64,000 bases of DNA, from NCBI GenBank assembly GCA_012295275.1, contig CM022679.1:15591842-15655841 (forward strand), written 5' to 3'. Below the pieces are notes generated by a model. It had not been told where the DNA came from. It saw only the letters and a program-made list of their open reading frames with translations, and made no database searches. Of this stretch, positions 59,671 to 64,000 are shown one piece after another; the stretch's first letter is position 1, and every line of letters starts with the position of its first letter. The translations under genes were made by a program, and so were the position numbers. This stretch comes from Chrysomallon squamiferum (taxonomy: Eukaryota > Mollusca > Gastropoda > Neomphalida > Peltospiridae).

Positions 59671-59699
59671 TAAAAGAAAAAAAAGATAGTAATAATTAA

Positions 59700-59778
59700 T
59701 CCAATTACAAAAAAAAAAAAAAAAAAAAAAAATTAAATGGAAATAATAATATAAATAATAATACTATTAAAAAAAAAA

Positions 59779-59819
<41 letters not shown>

Positions 59820-59820
59820 T
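59700..59820. repeat. Poly-A and (AAT)n field
   Basis: A run at 59708-59731, short As at 59769-59779 and AAT at 59781-59812. Confidence 0.93.
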
Positions 59821-62800
59821 AAAGTAATATTTATATCCGTGATAGGCATAGGTTTTTCCACAATGTAGCATTGCATGTAGATTTATTTATTTATATATTA
59901 GTTTATACATGATATTTCACATACACAAGTTTAAAATGGATTAGGTTTCTAATAATATCAGATTCCCTTCCGGTAATACCAGCCAAATACCTGCTAATAC
60001 TTTAGAATATTTTTCTCTTTTTCTTTAATGACAAATGTTTCTGAGAAAGATATCTTTATTAATGTCACCGAACGAATATTTTCATATTTTCATATCCAGC
60101 TAGCTGCAGTTATTAAATTAGAAAACTAGATTTGCAGAAAACACCAGCCACTTTTTCATTGTGTTGTCCAGTTTTGACGTCTCTTTTTTCCCCACTTTAG
60201 TTTATTTATTAGTTCTTTAACGAAAACACAAGCACTATATATTAATACAGTATATGAATATAACACATCAGTCAAAGGAATTAATATATTTTAAAGAAGA
60301 TTACCAAATGTTCTGTTATTAACGATTCACACCTATCAAAGATATGTTTTCTGAATATAAGACTAAAGAAGAAACATTCTGACGCCATTCCATAGGCTAT
60401 TCGTATGATAAGACTTAACAATCGGCAGAAAGGTATATGTTATCTAGACCTTCTCATAGACAGGAATGCAGATACAACGTTTCCCTCTGCACACGTTAAA
60501 CAATCAGTTCTCTGTAGTACAGGACATAAATAATATATGCAGTTTGAGTATGCAGAGTCTGGGCTTTAAACTAGAGCGAGCTTTTGTATACTGGTTTTGT
60601 ATGATACGACATTCCTCTGAGGCAGGAAGTATTAAACTGTAACTAAATTACATTCGTTTTAGCATGGGCTGCCAGCTTACAAATTCAGGGTACAACAAAG
60701 ACGTTAAGGTTGGTGAAAAATCTGGTATTTTCACGGTGAGTTATCACACAGGCTCGAAGCCACGTACATACATGGTATTTCACAGGTTGGAGATAGTCGT
60801 AATAGTCGGATCCCATTCGGTGACAAAAACAAATTATAAAGGCGCCCGCATGCCTCGCTAATTCGAAATCATTATGTCTCACAGAAGTGTGAAGTATGAC
60901 ATACTGACTTCGATATTCGCCAAAAGAAAATAAAAAGAAAGGAAAAGAAGAAGAAGAAGAAGAAGCCTGCTATAAAACAGGTTACTATTATTACAAGAAC
61001 TTGCCATACGCTATTCAAATGAGCTTTACCTATGTTACGTGATTCATTTTGATATTCTGTTTCTCTGAAATTATTCTAACGTTTAACCTTTTGTTTTCAC
61101 ATCCATGATGCTTATCAGACATTGCAGGCTCTGGTAGCCTTTTACCAAGTTGCCAATAAAGTTCTTTTTAAAAATACTGCTTTCAGTTACCTTTCTGTTG
61201 ATTATGATACTGATGGCGTTAGTTTGGATTTAAGTCCGATTATGAAAGCAAAAAATTGCGAGTGCATGCACCTCTCTGGAACCGTATTATCAATTTTAAA
61301 AACATTCCACATTTTCTGCTTATGTTCATTAATACTATGAATTACTTTTCGGTTTGTTGAATTCACATCGATTTCTCATTACGTTTTCAAATTGTCTTTT
61401 TACCCTTACGAAAGGAGGTAATTCAAGATTCTGGTCTATTTTCTTTATCGATCAATCGGCTTTCAACAGAAAGACTGGGGAAGTCAAGACATTACTGATA
61501 AAGCAAGTACTGGGTGTACATTTGAATGAAATCAAACAGATGGATGTAAGAATGTAAATAGTTCAACACTGTTATAACGTAATAAGTGATTTCAGAAAAC
61601 ACGTATGTTACTAAGTGGCTGACGCATGAGTGAAACGGAGGAACTTAAACGTAATATTTACTGGCATTCTTAACCCGATGTGACAATGATGTATTATGTA
61701 ATGATTAATTAGTTACTAAAAGTTACATTTTCTCCAGCAGTGGATTAAATAGGACAATAAATTCGTCATTTGGATTTGGGGAAATTATTATCAGGATCCT
61801 ACAGCGCTTGTTAATTATTTTTCAGTGAAATAACATTTCCTTGTACATTCTCTTATATAAACATTATATAACCATTATGCTGAGGGTTTTGATTTTTCTT
61901 TTTAAAAATAGATTTACAAGCAGTTGAATGGTACAGTAATGAATGATAACAAACATCTAAAATAAACGAATTAAAAATATACATTTATAAAATGGTAATA
62001 ATGCCTAATTAACAAGGTATTAATCAGTAATCTTGCCCAAATTTGGTGACGTATTGGCCAAGCTTGGAAAATAATGGCCATGTGCAATATATTATGAATG
62101 ATATATAAATAGGTTAAAAACAATTTAAATATTATTTTCTGAAGAAACGGCAGATACACAAGTAAATAAACAACAACAGAACCTATTGTGCTGTTATAAA
62201 AGATATATAAATCCAGTTTTGTTTTATAACTGTCCTGCTTCATTTCTTCATTCTTTACTTTTGCCAATAAAATAAAGTGTTAATGTCACAGTGGTCTAAG
62301 TCCAAAGCGACCCAGATGGAAAATTCGCGTATTAATTTTTTTCGCTGCTTCACTTTTTGTTATCTTCTTTGCAGGTTGTTATGACTTGAAACAGTTTGTA
62401 CATTGCATAAATGGTCTAACTAATGAGGCTAAATAAAACAGTTGTCAATCTGGTAAGTCATTTCAGTCCCAGTGTTCAGTTTATTTCTAAAAAAAAAACA
62501 TAACAACAAATCTTCTCATTTCGATATCAGAATCATGCCAGATTTGTGAAGGTGAAAAACAGAAGAAGAAATTGCCAGAAATTATTATTCATATGGATTG
62601 TACCAGACTTCAGATCTCCGTTTATTTCAAACAATGTTCATTCAGTTAATGCGCTTACTACTTACTTAATGAAAGTTCTTAACAGCATTTTAGTAACATT
62701 ATTCTATGCTCTTCGGTTTACTGATTTTTAAATGTGTTCATTCCCTGATAATAAAATTCAGTGATCTCTGAAAGCTTTGTACAGCCATTTAACTTACTTA

Positions 62801-62880
62801 TATGATGGAAGAAACAAACACGTCTGTTACCGCTAGTAAATGTATTAAACGTAACACACAGGAAACTAAAAGTTAAATGA
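59821..62880. other. Unique AT-rich DNA, no gene seen
   Basis: A somewhat complex stretch at 60660-60880 (gctcgaagccacgtacatac; aaaggcgcccgcatgcctcg) has overlapping frames of 65 codons on both strands and no domain. GAA repeats lie at 60945-60965. Plus frames at 61122-61557 and the minus frame at 61971-62267 are AT-driven. Nothing else recognisable. Confidence 0.5.
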
Positions 62881-62954
62881 TCTGGTATGACGAGTTTAGA
62901 TGTAGGAAATTACAATAATTATTATATTAACTTTAATGTGAAATGTGTCTACGT

Positions 62955-63205
62955 ATGTCTGTGTGTGTGTGTGTTTGCATGTATGTATGTATGTACATAT
63001 GTATGTTTGTATGTTTGTATTTATGCATGTGTGTTTACCTGCACGTCGGCATATGTGCATGTGACAGGTATCTCTCTCTCTCGACATATACATACACACA
63101 CGCACAACACACACCCTCTCTCACATACACACACACACACATGTATACATACATAAACACATACGTAAATATATACATACGTACACGTTTACAAACACAC
63201 GAACA
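62955..63205. repeat. (TG)n, (TATG)n, (TC)n, (AC)n, (TACA)n mixed field
   Basis: gtgtgtgtgtgtg at 62961-62974, TATG at 62979-63025, TC at 63071-63082, AC at 63093-63140, TACA/CATA to 63200. The left (TG/TATG) and right (CA/CATA) halves are of opposite sense, so the field is a loose inverted repeat. All frames over it are artefacts. Confidence 0.93.
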
Positions 63206-64000
63206 ACGTCTTTCACACATGAAGTAATAAAATTTAATCTTCTTTACAAATTCGTCTATTAATATCTACTTGATTATTAACGGTTAATTGGGTGTTTAAT
63301 TTATAGTAAAATGAAGTTTAAAAATAAACAAAATGTAACTTACAAAAAAATGTAAAAACGTGTTCAAACACGTGTGTATAAAAGTTTCAAGTTACTTGAA
63401 AAGCGAAACCGAAAGCCATGTTATTGGAAAACAAAATAATAAACTGACAATAGTAGCAGTAACTTAAAATTAATTCTTAAGGCATACCATGCATTAGAAA
63501 ATAATATATGGGTTTTAATTCATTGTTAGGTGTATTTTAAAACAGAGAATATTCTAAGAGCTGTTGCAGCTAGGAGGTAAAGAAAAAGAAAAAATTTGAC
63601 TGAGAAAATGACCCCAATTGTTTTCAACGTTACTTGATTCAAAATGAACAAATTTATTACCGGTTATCTCCCCACATGCGGTGTTTTTCAAACTAATGTG
63701 CATTATAAAGCCTGATGTGTTCTGACATTTTCGAGTTAAATATATAACGTGTGGGACACAGGCAGATTTGTTATACAAAAGGGTGTGGTCTCTTCAGAGA
63801 AGGGTTGAGTTAAATTGTACTGGACATTTCATGCATAATTATGTTAATTAGTTCGAATTCTCTTTAACATGAATATTTCATTACCTTTAGTGCATGTAAC
63901 GCCATTATCCCTTGTTTGCTAATAAAAATAACAACTTATTAACAGATCCATTATTTCGGAACAAATTCAATTTTCGTTCACCCATTAAACTAAGCTGTGA
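63206..64000. other. AT-rich unique DNA to the window end
   Basis: No repeats of note. The minus frame at 63554-63778 lacks domains. Nothing recognisable. Confidence 0.5.

Noticed and set aside
62887-63227. Cys/Tyr-rich frames resembling short disulfide peptides
   Set aside because: Translations of TG/TATG and CA/CATA repeats on both strands.

Overview
This window reads as an intron-rich or intergenic stretch of an invertebrate nuclear genome, most likely a cephalopod mollusc such as an octopus. I base that on strong AT-richness, very dense microsatellites (AAT, AAAT/TTTA, CT/AG, AC, ACT/AGT, GATA, CATA), mononucleotide runs every few hundred bases, a tRNA-SINE-like fragment, and the lack of any long reading frame over 64 kb. 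The taxon is an inference; no sequence search was possible. I see no bacterial, viral or organellar features, no rRNA and no intact tRNA.

The only segment I would call protein-coding with fair support is one internal exon on the minus strand (27504-27671). It has a good acceptor (pyrimidine tract plus cag), a strong donor (gtatgt), a length of 168 bp, phase-1 junctions at both ends and five cysteines in about 56 residues. The spacing C-x9-C-x25-C-x-C-x6-C recalls the second half of secreted prokineticin/astakine/Dickkopf-type (colipase-fold) domains. No partner exons were found, so the gene probably has long introns and reaches beyond the window. Nearly all other open frames are read-through of simple repeats.

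The rest is an alternation of two textures. (i) Low-complexity AT-rich DNA with microsatellites and old minisatellites: 1.13-1.44 kb, 3.65-4.04 kb, 33.2-33.4 kb, 35.0-36.0 kb, 45.0-45.2 kb, 51.4-51.6 kb and 56.7-56.9 kb. (ii) Compact islands of higher complexity, often GC- and CpG-richer, 150-600 bp long, at about 6.8, 8.7, 9.5, 10.0-10.6, 14.1-14.6, 17.1, 18.2, 19.3, 20.2, 21.9, 26.8, 30.4-31.1, 40.4, 41.4, 42.6, 44.6, 47.2, 48.6, 49.7, 50.2, 51.6-52.0, 57.3 and 59.5 kb. The islands carry recognisable transcription-factor-type words: an RFX X-box, a DR1 nuclear-receptor element, a palindromic POU octamer, a kB-type decamer, YY1-type CAAGATGGCGG, and homeodomain/POU clusters. This archipelago is what a regulatory landscape (enhancers in introns or a gene desert) looks like, but conservation cannot be judged from one sequence.

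The structures most worth a second look are the orphan cysteine-rich exon; an 81-nt near-perfect hairpin at 3366-3446 whose only two non-Watson-Crick pairs are both G-U in plus-strand RNA; three equal 56-bp cores repeated at 105-110 bp just downstream of it; and a tandemly duplicated block at 35.0-36.0 kb carrying six perfect TGACGTCA (CRE) palindromes.
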